Shown here: positions 18,505 through 29,941 of the stretch, in pieces | Position numbering within the stretch: position 1 is the first letter of the stretch | Layout of the letters: each line of letters opens with the position of its first letter | Assembly (NCBI GenBank): GCA_028689245.1 | Contig: JAQTWO010000005.1 | Coordinates: 1-32,636 of the forward strand | Direction of reading: 5' to 3' | Source: Candidatus Altimarinota bacterium | GTDB lineage: Bacteria; Patescibacteriota; Gracilibacteria; BD1-5; UBA2023 | DNA: 32,636 nt | The notes under the pieces: model-generated | The model's database searches: none | Told to the model about the DNA's origin: nothing | Seen by the model: the letters and a program-made list of their open reading frames with translations, nothing else | Position numbers and translations under genes: made by a program

Positions 18505-21159
18505 TTAATCAGTCGGGATGGTCACCCCGGACGATACGCCATCCAATATGACTTTTTTCCCTATGAGATCGAGAATAATGGATTTTTGATTCGCATATGA
18601 AGAGCGAATGACATCGAGATAGTACCCAATGTCTTTTAGCAAGTCGGGAACCGTAAGAACGGATATGCGTGCAGGAAGAATTTCGATAATGGTTCCGTTG
18701 AGGTCATAAGATTTGGTATCTCAATCTTTTTTGATCTTGAGAGTCAATCGGGAAAAAGCATGTCTTTTGAAAAGATATTTCCCACTCATTTCTACGTTGT
18801 AGCTACTATTTTCTCAAGCGAACGATTTGTTTATATTATTTACATCGATGACATATTCTCACGTCTCATCGATAGAAGCGTCGATATCTTTAAATGTAAT
18901 AGGCAAAAAGTTTGCGATGTTTTTGAAATCCTTATCGAGAAGTTCTTTTTGTATGAATAGTTGGATAGTCGGACTATTGTTATCTCGGACCGTATCTTCA
19001 TCCGTACTTTGAATCTGAGGAATCAGACCGCTTGATTCGGTCTTCAGAAATGTTACCTCAAAGAAATTTTTAAAGTCGGATCGATATTTGAGAAGCGGAT
19101 CCGTCATCGAGGTGTTTGCGGTTTCCGATTTTTTTTCTTTTTCATCAAGGGATATCGCGATATTTGGGAATATCTTCTTTTGACCAAAAGTATCCGTCAA
19201 AGAGATATCTGCTATCATATGATTTTGTTCCCAGAGCTTGAAAGAAAAAATATTTCCCAGTATAGCCACTTGTACATCATAAAAACCATCTTTAGAAAAG
19301 TCATTCATGACATGGAGAGTCGTGATATCAACATTATTAAACTTCTTCAGATAGTCCTGTAAAAATTTCAAGCTCATCTCATTATTTGCCTCCACGAGTA
19401 TTCATTGTGCTTCTTTGTTGCTATCGTTCAGATGTGAATCATTGAGATATTTTGGATAGTTGTCAAACATCGCAACAAGCGTATCGAATGGCTTAATGGT
19501 ACTCTGTAAGAGCGTATAACTATCGACTACTTGAGAATCCAGCCGAAGAGAGCCGGTCGAATAAAAATCTTGACGCTTGCTTTCTATGTCTCTTTGAGCA
19601 TGGTTTATCATAGATTTGAAGGTCTCGATAAAACTTATTTTTAACTCTTTGCTTCATCCTTGGATAAATTCTGTTTTCAGGAGCCATCCCTTTGTGGTCT
19701 TGTCGACAAATGTGTTGACAAATACTCCATAGAGCTTCGAAAAAATCTTGGTATAGTTATAGAATATGGCAGAGGTGAGGGTAGTGGTTTTAATCCCGTT
19801 GGCCTTGTTTTGTGCATAAAACTCATTTGTAATCTGAAAGAGATGGTCTATTATTTGAAGCGTGTCTTCGTTTGCGATAGTTGGTCAGGAGGAGAGATAC
19901 TGGGTTGTGAAAAACACAAAAGGCAGGAACTCTTCTTGACTCAACGCTTTGTTGTCAAGTATTCTTTGAAGACTTTCTTCAAGAGAGCTATTGAGGTCGC
20001 TTTGATTGAGGGAGGAAAAATAATATACTGAAAAAATATCGGAAAGATGCAAATAATAAGAGTTCTGATGGAGATTTTTTTTCGGAGCGATAATATTTTC
20101 CGTCAAAGTCGTAAGAGGGGATTCCGGTGAGAGAGAATCAAATGTATCCGTATCGTTGATAAAATTGGTAAATCGGACGATATAGTAGTATTTTTTGAGG
20201 ATAGAAAGTCACTCGATGTAGAGATCGGGGTTGAGTTTCTTCATGGCATCGAGTGTATTTTTTACATTTGCTTCAGAAGCTTTCCCCGTAGTCATAAAGA
20301 ATGGAGCCATTTCTGCTACGAGTTCATTTTTGAGAAGTACTGCTTTTTTTGATTCGTTAATAAAAATAATACTGGACGTATCAAAAAAAGCAGTACCGTC
20401 CATATTTTTAAGTATTTTGCTTTCCGCTATAGCATTATAGGCATCTTTGAACGCATGAAACCTTTTATTGATGTCTTTTTGCACATTCATGAATGTATTT
20501 TCGTCGGACGCAATGAGTATCTTTCTTTCATCCGGGGAGTTCATGTCTATATATCGGATAAAGTCTATCAAGGATATACGAAGCATATCCGCTCACTTGA
20601 GATTTTGCGTATTTTTTGGATCGTGTTTAAAAAACAGAGAAGGAAAGAGCACGAAGTTCGTTGCATGAGATCGTTTCGTACCGCTCACGAGTTCTATATT
20701 GAGAAATGTATCAAATGAAAATATCTTTATGTCGGATCATCGGGTATCGACCATAAATACACCGCGGTTTTTTGGTTTCAGGGTAAGGTCGCTGAGCTGA
20801 AACTCGTATTCTTCAAGACCGGTTTGAATATTGCAAATAAAAAGTCCGGCACCGAGCACGACGGTATTCACTGCTCCATTTTTCTTGAAATCAATAGGCG
20901 TACGTGCTTGGGAGACATAATAGATATTATCTACTGGCGAGAATCGTTCAAGAAACAACACGTCTGCTTCCGATCTCGAACCGGACGCACTGACCTCTAG
21001 AAACTTTTTCTGGTCATCTCTCCATTTATAGAGCTTGTGTTCATCGGAAAAATCAACAGTAGTAGTCTGTTCTCTTGGGAGTATATCTCCTCAGAAGGAT
21101 ATGAAAATAAGAAGTCCAGCTCAGAGAAAAACCGTGAGTATAAAGATGAATTTTTTCAT
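18505..21159 (-). CDS. Large membrane-anchored extracytoplasmic protein, 884 aa, FecR-like N-terminal part
   Basis: Start ATG 21157-21159 (MKKFIFILTVFLGAGLLIFI), one N-terminal membrane anchor; the rest lies outside the cytoplasm. Five standard ORFs of one frame are joined through TGA Gly codons (for example 20737, 20209, 19885, 19654, 19402, 18859) to TAA 18505. The first part (about residues 60-160), with alternating strands and SDLTLKPKNRGVFMVDT, looks like the beta-rich FecR domain. This is a moderate guess. The remainder is helical and unassigned. It starts 12 bases after the stop of the penicillin-binding protein, so the two form an operon and may cooperate in envelope building. Confidence 0.75.
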
Positions 21160-21171
21160 AGGTGAAGAGTA

Positions 21172-24100
21172 TTATCGTGCTATAACTTCAAATGGAAGAG
21201 ATTTCCTTGTCTTTCGCATTTTTGCATCCACGGTTTCTATTTCTGCCGTATGCACACCAATCGCTAGATTGTTATCATCATTTATCGCAACGGTCTGTGT
21301 TATATCCGTTGAAAGTATTTTTGCCAGAAGACCGTCTATATAGAGATTGACACTCATTATCTCGTCCTGACCAGGCGTGAGAGTGAATCGGAGATTGAAA
21401 TACTGATCTCCGTAGATTCTTGTTGCAGCACCATCTTTTGCAGGACTCGTGATGGTGATAGTGGTTGCGGGATTTCTATCTTCAAATATTACTTTGACGG
21501 TATATATTCCAGTGTATCCGTACTTGTCTATGGCACGGAAAGTGAGGGTATGTTCCCCTCTGAATTCTTCCCCAAAAGCTATGCTCGGAACTTTGAATAC
21601 TCCTCAAGAGTCCGTTTCCGGTATGGGATATTTTTGTACCAGTACGCCATCTCGCAGGAATTCAAGTCGTGAGACTTGATTATCGGAATTGTATTTGATT
21701 TCAAATGGATACTTCGCAAGAGGATAGACTCCGCCATTCTTAAATGATGCGGAAACGGTGACGTGAGAGAGTCCTTCGTTCGGTCGTACGCACATCTCAT
21801 CACTCATATCGTTTATGACATTTTCCATCCCTGAGAAGTAAGCATTTCCCGCCTCGGATTTGAGCCAACCGGAGATAGAAGCAAGCCATTCTTTGTCAAA
21901 TCCGTCGATAATGGGATTGAGATTTGTTGCCAAGTATCATTTCTTGATAGCTTCAGACGGAGTATTGTCTGTCACCTTTCCATTACAGAGGCTGTCTACC
22001 TGGACTTCTTTGAAAGACCCTTCGTATTCGGTTGGCTTCACGGCAAAGAGGGAGGTGATTCTGAGTTTATCTGGAGTGGATTCGGTTGCGAGCTTCCCGG
22101 ATATCTGACTGATGGTTGCGGAAAATACAGAATCCGGTTTTGTAAATGTTTCTTTCGGAAGATTTTTGTGGGCAAATTCCATGTAATCATGCCAAATCGG
22201 AGCAGCACAATTGAGTCCATCGCACGTTCCTTTCGTCTCCGATCCATCAACGTTTCCTGCCCAAACCACTGTTGTGATCTGTGGGGTATATCCGGCCGTC
22301 CAGAGGTCCCGAGGAAGGATCATTTTCTTTCCGCCCTTGCTCACATCCTTGTTGGAAGTTCCGGTTTTTGCCGCTACTGGACGGTCTTTAAGAGTCAAGA
22401 CGTTGTTCCAGAAATCGCTCGGACGACTTGAGGCATCCGAGAGGATGGAACTTATGATATATGCGGCTGCATCGGAAACGATAGGTTTTCCCGGGATATC
22501 TGTATATTGTTCGACGAGATTCCCTTTCTTGTCAACGATCTTCAGGATAGGATTCAGCTCTTTTTTCGTTCCACCGTTTGCAAATACACTGTACGCTTGA
22601 AGGAGCTCAATCGGCTTCAATTCCCCGGTACCGATGGCGAGAGGGGCACCATAATTGCCATCATTACTGAGAGAACTTATTCCGAGGGCTTCAGCGAAAT
22701 CTACCACACTGCTTTCGCCACCTGCGAGATAGAACATTTTGATGGCAGGAATATTTCGGGAATAGTCGAGGGCTTTTTTGACAGTCATCTTCCCCATAAA
22801 ACGTTCATCATAGTTGTTCGGTTCCCAGTTTCCAAATTTGGTTTTGAGGTCGAAAATCGGCGTATCCGGTCCAATCGGATTTTTGGAAATAGCGAGCGTA
22901 TAGACAAGTGGCTTGAAAGACGATCCGGGTTGTCGTTTGGAAGTGATGATATTTACGTTCCCATCTTCATCTCCATTGAAGTAGTCAGCTCCGCCGACCA
23001 TGGCGAGAATCTGTCCGGTTTTATTGTCCATGCTTACGAGAGCCGCAGATTTCGCTCCGTATTTCGTTTCATTGATTTTCACTTGTTTCTTCACGAGCTC
23101 TTCTGCTTTGTTTTGGAGAGCTGGGTCAATGGTTGTATATATCTTGAGTCCACCCTGGGACTCAAAGTCTTTTCCGTATTTATTCTCCAGATAATCCTTT
23201 ATATAGAATACGAAATGCGGATATTTTATATTTTCCTGATATTTACGGAACTGGAAATCAAGACCTCCGATGAAAGCGCTTTGATACTCGGCTGGCTTGA
23301 TCTTTCCATCCTCGAACATACGCCCGAGTACGAAATCCTTGCGCCCTGTGTTATATTCGAGAACCATTGTTTTTCTTTCTCCTATGGAGACAGTTCAGGA
23401 GGACGCTTTTTCTTCTCTGGATGTTGGTAGAGTCTTGGTGTTCGTCTTTCCGGTTTTTACAACCGGTTTCTCATTCATAACTGCGGGAACGGCTTTTTCT
23501 CCGACTTGTCCTTCGACTTTGATGGAGTTGAGAAATGCAAGAAGATCGCTGTAGTCGAGTGTTGTACAACCGTAATTGTCGATCGAGTAAGATTTTTTGA
23601 GATATTCTTGTTTAATGTTACAAACACTCACTTTCGTCTGAGTGAGTGGCTTAAATTCGAGTCCTGAAAAGAATTCTTTGAACTGCTCTATGAGTCCCTG
23701 ATACTGTGTATCTTTCCCATTTGCATCCAGCTGGATACTGTCTTTTATATTACCGACTTCGTATACCGAGAAATACCCCATGAGACGATCTCGATGGGAA
23801 TAGGGAGAATAGTATGAAGATCCCTTGGGAAGTGATGCGAGAATGGAACTTCCGAGAACCCCGACATCCTTTACCGATTTATTGAAATACGTCTTGGAAG
23901 CTTCCTCGACTCCATACGCATTGTTTCCGAAACTAATCTTGTTGAGATAGAGTTCCAATATCTTTTCTTTTGAGTACTTATTGTTGAGTTCATAGGAGAG
24001 ATAAATCTCTTTTGCTTTTCGATCCGTACTCCGTTCGGATGTAAAGAATACATTTTTGATAAGTTGTTGACTGATAGTGGACGTCCCCTGTACTTTATCG

Positions 24101-24522
24101 GTTTTTCCGATAATATAATTGAGTCCAGCTCGTACCAGTCCCTTGAAATCGATTCCGGGATTTTCAAAAAAAGTCTTATCTTCCGCACTGATGATCGCAT
24201 TTCGCATGTGCGATGAAATCTGATCATACGGTACATAGGTGCGTTTCTCCTCGTTGTAGAGATTATAAAGTTCACCACCGTTCCTGTCGTAGATGATACT
24301 GCTTTCCGGAAGTATATCACTCTCGATTTTGGAGATGGCAGGAACATCGTGAAGATAGTATACCGCAAGTCCTATGGTCGAAAAGACGCCGAGAAAAACT
24401 ATCAAGAGTATGCTATAGAGTGCCATGTATTTTCAAGACCCTTTTTTCTTGTTGCCTTTGGCTGCGAGATAGGCTTTTTTCAGAGCAGATACGCGTATCT
24501 TTACTTTTTTGAATTCAGACAT
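21172..24522 (-). CDS. Class A penicillin-binding protein (PBP1A family), 1116 aa
   Basis: A bifunctional peptidoglycan synthase, anchored by one helix (about residues 36-56). The GT51 glycosyltransferase domain shows SAEDKTFFENPGID with catalytic Glu114, QGTSTISQQLIKN and KEKILELYLNKISFGNNAYG. The transpeptidase domain shows QPGSSFKPL (catalytic Ser534), SRN (588-590) and AKTGTS (719-721). A C-terminal extension has Ig-like features (EHTLTFRAIDKYG). The true start is MSEFKKVKIRVSALKKAY at 24522, joined by a TGA Gly to MALYSILL; other TGA Gly codons are at 23395, 21937 and 21604. Three standard-code pieces are thus one gene. First gene of an operon with the 884-residue protein. Confidence 0.93.
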
Positions 24523-24557
24523 AAGGGAAGAAAAGGAATTATTGCAATTCTTCCCGA

Positions 24558-25031
24558 GTGTATTCAGAAATGGTTTTTTTTCAAGAAGTTTTGTATTCGT
24601 TGCTCTGTCCTTGGTATTGTGAGGGTGAATCCGGGGAGAGATACCACCGATTTTACTTTTTCAGTTGGATGGATCATGAAGATGAGAAACAGGATTGGTT
24701 GAGTTTGGATGACGAGAGCATCATAAAAGAGCTCACGACTCTCAAGGGGGTGGGGAAATGGACTGTACAGATGATACTCATGTTTCGACTCGGACGACCC
24801 GATATCTTCCCAATCGACAATCTCGGTATCCGACAAGGCATCGCCGGACTCTATAGTATTGAACGAAAAACAGAAAAGGAGTTCACAAAAGAGATGAATC
24901 GAATTGCTGAATCTTGGAGACCTTACAGAAGTGAAGCATCAAGACATATTTGGAGATGGAAAGATGGACAAAAGAACAAAGCAAATCCCGAGTTTTCGGG
25001 ATTTGTTTCTCTTTCGAGTCATATTGGATAG
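24558..25031 (+). pseudogene. Truncated AlkA-type DNA glycosylase remnant
   Basis: The part from about residue 48 matches the C-terminal half of HhH-GPD 3-methyladenine glycosylases: LTTLKGVGKWTVQMIL (helix-hairpin-helix), PIDNLGIRQGIAG with the catalytic-type Asp region, and SWRPYRSEASRHIWRW. The N-terminal half of the family is missing, and the first 45 residues (from GTG 24558 or ATG 24570) are unlike AlkA. The gene is therefore 5' truncated, probably by a deletion that brought it next to the penicillin-binding protein start, and likely inactive. Its 3' end overlaps a terminator. Confidence 0.7.
24982..25005 (+). terminator. Rho-independent terminator
   Basis: Perfect 10-base arms (CAAATCCCGA and complement) with a GTTT loop, followed by TTTCTCTTTC. 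It lies inside the last codons of the glycosylase remnant. Confidence 0.65.
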
Positions 25032-25105
25032 AGGCCCCAGAACGTACTTGATTGTTGCGTTGACGGAGTGACCGATAGGTTCCTCATGGAATCTCACGAA
25101 ATTAT

Positions 25106-25134
25106 TTGCTTATTTAAAATAAACCTGTTACACT
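25106..25134 (+). promoter_or_regulatory. Promoter of the surface-protein operon
   Basis: TTGCTT (25106-25111), 17-base spacer, TACACT (25129-25134), 44 bases upstream of the ATG at 25178. Confidence 0.6.
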
Positions 25135-25177
25135 GTGATGGAAATGTGGATATTTTATAAATAATTTTATTTTTAGT

Positions 25178-26185
25178 ATGAAAAATTCTCCTATTTTACA
25201 GGTTTTGTTGATCGTTTTTCTCGTTGGAGCAGGGATATTTCTATATATAGAAAACAAATCGACCGTTCGTCCTGAGGACACAAAAATCCAAAGTGAATCC
25301 GAGAGGGGAACGACGGACGGAGTTAATAGCCTCTATGAAGCGGAACAAAAAAAGCTTCAAAAAAAGATGGATGATTACACTATATACAATAATGCCGTTG
25401 ATGCTCTCGATATCGGTGCGTGCGAGAAAATCGTAGGAAATGATGCACTCAAGTCTGAATGTACCGACAATGTATACACCGCACAGGCTTCCAAAGAAAA
25501 GAATGTACAGATATGTGATAAGATTCAGAATACCGATACCAAGACTCGATGTTTGAGCGGTTTCGCATACGATACGGCCATTGCTTCCGGAAAACAATCG
25601 GATTGTGATAAGATAACGGGTGATAGCGACCTCAAGAATGCCTGTACGAAAAATGTCGTTTTTGCTCAAATCGAGAGCGCGTCATTTACCGGAACTGTGG
25701 ATGTGTGTGCATCGCTCACCGGAGTAGATAAAGACTACTGTATGGGGCGTATCAAGAAGGATACGGACATAGACTTGCTTCAGAAAGGAACAAGCATACT
25801 GGATATGCAAGTATGTTTGAAGATTCAGGATACAAAGATGAAAAATACTTGTTCTGATACTATATATATAACACAAGCTATGGAGAAACAAGACGGAACT
25901 CTCTGTGCCAAGATCGTCGATCCGGCACGAAAAACAACTTGTACCGCCAAGTTTGTTCAAATTGCCGACAAACTTGCCTTGCAACAGGCTCGGGCGAGCA
26001 ATAATCTCGCAATGTGTGCCAAGATTACCACTCAGGCTCTCAAAACAAGTTGTACTGATGGTATACTTCAGAAACAGGGAGTAGCAAATAAAGATACGGC
26101 TATTTGTGCGAAAATCAGTGATGCTTCGACAAAAAAGGATTGTACCGATGCTGTCAAGCTCTTGATCAATCAGGCAAATAAATAA
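25178..26185 (+). CDS. Anchored surface protein with eight Cys-pair repeats, 335 aa
   Basis: An N-terminal membrane anchor (about residues 8-23) and a Lys/Glu-rich linker lead into eight repeats of 30-37 residues. Each has the form C-x-K-I, about ten residues with Asp/Lys, C, then a helical stretch with Ala and Gln. The Cys pairs are 82/95, 113/125, 143/156, 177/188, 213/225, 243/255, 280/292 and 310/322. The regular spacing suggests one disulfide per repeat and an extended helical array outside the cell. No TGA. I do not recognise the family. A promoter lies upstream, and the next secreted protein begins 32 bases downstream, so the two are probably one operon. Confidence 0.8.
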   Translation: MKNSPILQVLLIVFLVGAGIFLYIENKSTVRPEDTKIQSESERGTTDGVNSLYEAEQKKLQKKMDDYTIYNNAVDALDIGACEKIVGNDALKSECTDNVYTAQASKEKNVQICDKIQNTDTKTRCLSGFAYDTAIASGKQSDCDKITGDSDLKNACTKNVVFAQIESASFTGTVDVCASLTGVDKDYCMGRIKKDTDIDLLQKGTSILDMQVCLKIQDTKMKNTCSDTIYITQAMEKQDGTLCAKIVDPARKTTCTAKFVQIADKLALQQARASNNLAMCAKITTQALKTSCTDGILQKQGVANKDTAICAKISDASTKKDCTDAVKLLINQANK

Positions 26186-26217
26186 ATCAAAATAAATATT
26201 TCTTTACTTTTTTCTTT

Positions 26218-29200
26218 ATGAAACGCTTTTCTTTTTACGTAATATCGTTGTGTGTTGCGTTGTGTACCGGAATATCTCTGTCTTTTGCAGCCTGTACTTC
26301 TCCAACATTGCTTCAAAAATGGGGTGGGATGACCTACGTCAACTGGGATTTTAATACTTCGGATATAAATACTCTTGAATTTGAGGTGAAAGTCAATAAC
26401 AATCCTGGTCCGAGTAGTGATTTATTTCTCCAACTATATGACGGGAAGATTGATGGTACTGATCAATATTTTGGAATTCAAACTACTGGGAGAGTGCTCT
26501 TTAGTAGATTTAAAACATCCAGTCCGTGAGATGCACAAGTACCAGCTGGTTCGACACTGGCTTTAGATGGAAACCCGGCAAATGGGGAGGGATCAACGTA
26601 TATTAGCGTGAGAAAGGAATTTGGATCGCTTCCAGTAGGGACCTACTTAGTGAAGATAAAACGAGATAACTATGACGGGACGGGTGATTGGTTTAAATAT
26701 TATGTCACATTTCCTGGTGGTACGGAGCAATATATTGGAGCTATTCGTTTTCCTCGATTAAATCCTAGTGTTCCAGCGAGCTTTAACAACGATGGAGGAA
26801 CATGGACAGAATTCTGGGACAATAATGGGGCGACTCTGAACCCTGTGCCTGAGTGGAATGTCAGTACGAAGGTCAGAGCAAATGGGGGCATGATTCCACG
26901 TACAGCAGTAAGTAAGTATTCACCTATGCCAAACTCAGACACCTATGCGGAGTCTGTTGGCGGATTTGTAAATAATACCATAGGTGGATGTACAGTGAGG
27001 GTTCATGGAGGTACAACCCCATGGATACAAACGAATCTTTGGACTGATTTTGCTGATACAGGAGTTGCTATCATGCCTTCAAGTGCTGCTCCAGTTGTTG
27101 GGACAGGAGCTGGACAGAATGCCGGAGTTGTATTGTTTGATTATCTCACAGGACTTCCTTCTGATCAGAGAGTATCCCTCAATGCCAATACATTGAATTT
27201 TACTGGAACTTTCTGGACACAAAATGCAGGATGGTGTACGTTTGGCGAACTTGGTGCGAATGGTGCCAAACTCACAGGAAGTACGGATAATCTGTCCATG
27301 ACAGGATTCGCTTGGTGTGAAAACGCTGGATGGATTTCATTCAATCCGACGGGATCGATATCTCCAGGAACAGATGTTTATTTCACGAAATCCACTGGAC
27401 TCTTTCATGGATTTGCTTGGTCCGATAATCTCGGGTGGATTAGTATGGAAGGACTTATGACGGATATAACGGCTCCATCTCCTTTGAATTTCGCTACTTT
27501 TAGCGCGAGCGGGTCGAAAATGTTTACTTTGAATGATCCATCTCCGACAGTGCCAGCTAGTGGAAATTATGAATTTAAGATAACTAATTGGGATAGTACT
27601 ACAACTACACTGACAGGTGCTTCTTCTCCAAACTTTACTCACGACTTCCGTCAAGCAAAACTCTATTATCTCAAAATAACCGATCCGTTTGGAAATAGTT
27701 CTGAGGGAAATGTGCAAGTGGTCGCAGATGTACCGTCTGAAACGTTGGATAATTCACACAAGATCGCATTGGGTGCTACAGAAACTACATATACTGGAAC
27801 TTTTGCCACTTCGAAAGTGGCAGATGGAACTCAAGTTCACTCGTTGAGCTTGAAACTTCGTGATCAGTATGGAAATGTGGTAAAGAACGAGTCCACTACC
27901 GATACACCAGCAGTTGCTATAAAAACAGTGACTGTGAGTGTTGCATTTAATAATACTGTCTCTAAAGATCAAGTAAATATAGGAGGGAATGCAATAAAAT
28001 ATCCTCTTGGAACTATCGGACTTGCTTTAGGTGGTACTGATAGTGGAACGGGTAGTGAGGATTCTGGGAATTATAAGCTCGATATTGTGTCATATGCTCC
28101 GACCAGCTCAGGATATTCATTTACGACACCAGGCAATAACATCTCTCTCCATAAACTCACGTATGAAGTTACAGGAGTCGGTGGAACTTCTGGACAGATT
28201 GAAAAAAAGGATAAATTCGGTACGAATAATCTGAAATTCTCTCCAGCCCTCTATATAGGATCGGTTACAAATAACGATAATTGGGCTATTCGCCAGGGAT
28301 ATGATAGCACCTTTACTGCAACTCTTCTGACAGGAACAACCGTTCCTCTTGGTACTCCGAAAGTACAACATATTCTTGGTATATACGATACTTCAGGAAG
28401 TTATGCTGAGAGCACCCTGATGTCCTACCAAAATCCAAAGGTTACTCCTGGTAGTGGCACAGAACTATGTAATGGATATATGAAAACCATCACAACATTC
28501 AACGATCCAAAATATATGACAGGGGGTTCTGTAAATGACTGTTATCGTCCAGATTCTTCCAATATTCTCTTGAGTAACCCAAGTAGCTCTATGAGCTTCT
28601 CTTGGAAACCAACGATTATCTATGCTGCACCAACAAATAGTACGGTTAAATACTCTTCCGAGATTTCTTATACCACTGGTTCAGTCAGCGTAAAATACCC
28701 ATCCTATAGCCGAACGAATAACTGAGCTACTATCACAGATCCTCTCGCAATCACGCCAACAGATGTTTGATCAGGAGTCATCAATCAATCCGTCAAAATC
28801 CTCGGTATGGCGACCGGTCGAAATACGATTGATATGCTCTCTGGAAACAGTACGAATGCGGTTGGTTCCCTCACGCGTACCGATATCAAGAACGCTATCC
28901 ACAAGAATGTCGAACTCATGACCAAATGAGGAGCTACTGGAACAGGTACGAAATACCAAGTATACATAGGAGATCAAATTATTTCCGCTTGGCCAGATTC
29001 TAGCAAAGATACCATCATCATTAAATGAGGAAATCTGACTATCGATGGGAATATTATCGGAGGAACTGCGATACGAGGTATCATCGTCCTCCAAGATGCA
29101 AACGGACATGGAGGAAATATCTATATAAAAGATACGGTGCGTAATATAGATGCAGTTCTCTATGCCGACAAGAGTGTCATTTCTGGAACTTCCGCCCCTT

Positions 29201-29532
29201 CTTCTTACTACTCCGATACGCAAAGTGCTACAGGACAGCTCTTTCTAAATGGATCTATGATCTCCGATAATACGATTGGAGGAGCCTCTATGACGCCACT
29301 TAAGTGTCCGTACAATGTGAGTTGTAATACGGGTAACGCAACAAATGATGATAAAATGGCGAAACGATATGACCTCAACTACTTCCGATTCTACTCTGGA
29401 ACTGGTGCTTTAAGTCCAGGCGCAGCAATGAGTCCGCAGGTTCCTGCCGGAACGGAGACCTATCCATTCGTCATAAAGTACGATAATCGTCTCCAGACGG
29501 CACCGCCTCCAGGATTCAAGATAGCACAATAA
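26218..29532 (+). CDS. Large secreted surface protein with GWI motifs, 1104 aa
   Basis: The signal peptide (MKRFSFYVISLCVALCTGIS, cut after about residue 24) is followed by beta-rich domains. Residues about 331-411 hold three copies of a motif seen in surface proteins of candidate-phyla bacteria: NAGWCTF, GFAWCENAGWISF, GFAWSDNLGWISM. Ig-like segments follow. The C-terminal 250 residues are rich in short strands (GNLTIDGNIIGGTAIRGIIV, GGNIYIKDTVRNIDAVLYA), as in a right-handed beta-helix. TGA Gly codons at 26527, 28723, 28768, 28927 and 29026 join three standard ORFs; stop TAA 29530. Probably cell-surface or cell-contact protein. Confidence 0.85.
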
Positions 29533-29619
29533 GAATATATCCACATGATGAGTTCTCTTGAAATCATCATCAATAGATCGGACCGGTAGTTTTAATGACA
29601 CATCGAACCCCTTTCTATA

Positions 29620-29658
29620 AAAGAAAAGACTCAACCTGAAACGTTGAGTCTTTTCTTT
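29620..29658 (+). terminator. Strong Rho-independent terminator
   Basis: Perfect 16-base arms (AAAGAAAAGACTCAAC and complement) around a seven-base loop, about 90 bases after the surface-protein gene. Confidence 0.85.
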
Positions 29659-29744
29659 GGGCGATTCAACCGGTATTCGGATTGCTATTTGACTCCTCCA
29701 AGTATGCGTCGTCACTCCTTATGAATGATATTGTGGAAAAAAGT

Positions 29745-29772
29745 TTGACATCCTTCCTTATTTTTATACTAT
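29745..29772 (+). promoter_or_regulatory. Promoter of the Phe attenuator and pheS
   Basis: Perfect TTGACA (29745-29750), 16-base spacer, TACTAT (29767-29772). Transcription would start near 29779, just upstream of the leader-peptide ATG. Confidence 0.65.
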
Positions 29773-29801
29773 CTATGTGTTGGCATTTCTTACTATTTTT
29801 T

Positions 29802-29873
29802 ATGCAAACGATACAAAAACAATTTTTCTTTAGCTTCTTCTTTCGAAAATTCGAAGGATTGTTTTTGGTGTAA
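29802..29873 (+). CDS. Phe-rich leader peptide, 23 aa
   Basis: ATG 29802 to TAA 29871. Eight of 23 residues are Phe, in the order QFFFSFFFRKF then LFLV. This is the classic layout of a leader peptide whose translation senses charged tRNA-Phe. It precedes hairpins that can pair in two exclusive ways and then the PheRS gene. It is analogous to the pheM leader of the E. coli pheST operon. Confidence 0.85.
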   Translation: MQTIQKQFFFSFFFRKFEGLFLV

Positions 29874-29922
29874 AAAACACTACGATCAACCAATCCTTCG
29901 AGCAATTGAGGGATTTTTTTTA
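29843..29922 (+). promoter_or_regulatory. Transcription attenuator of pheS
   Basis: Four pairing segments are visible. A short 1:2 hairpin (TTCGA-AAAT-TCGAA, about 29843-29856) overlaps the last Phe codons. The 2:3 antiterminator pairs CGAAGGATTG (29852-29861) with its exact complement at 29891-29900. The 3:4 terminator pairs AATCCTTC (29892-29899) with GAGGGATT (29908-29915), followed by eight T. Ribosome stalling at Phe codons would free segment 2, form 2:3 and let transcription continue into pheS. Confidence 0.85.
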
Positions 29923-29941
29923 TTTTTTCACTTTTCTTTCT

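Noticed and set aside
22507-23430. 307-codon ORF antisense to the penicillin-binding protein
   Set aside because: Shadow of a clearly conserved gene on the other strand.
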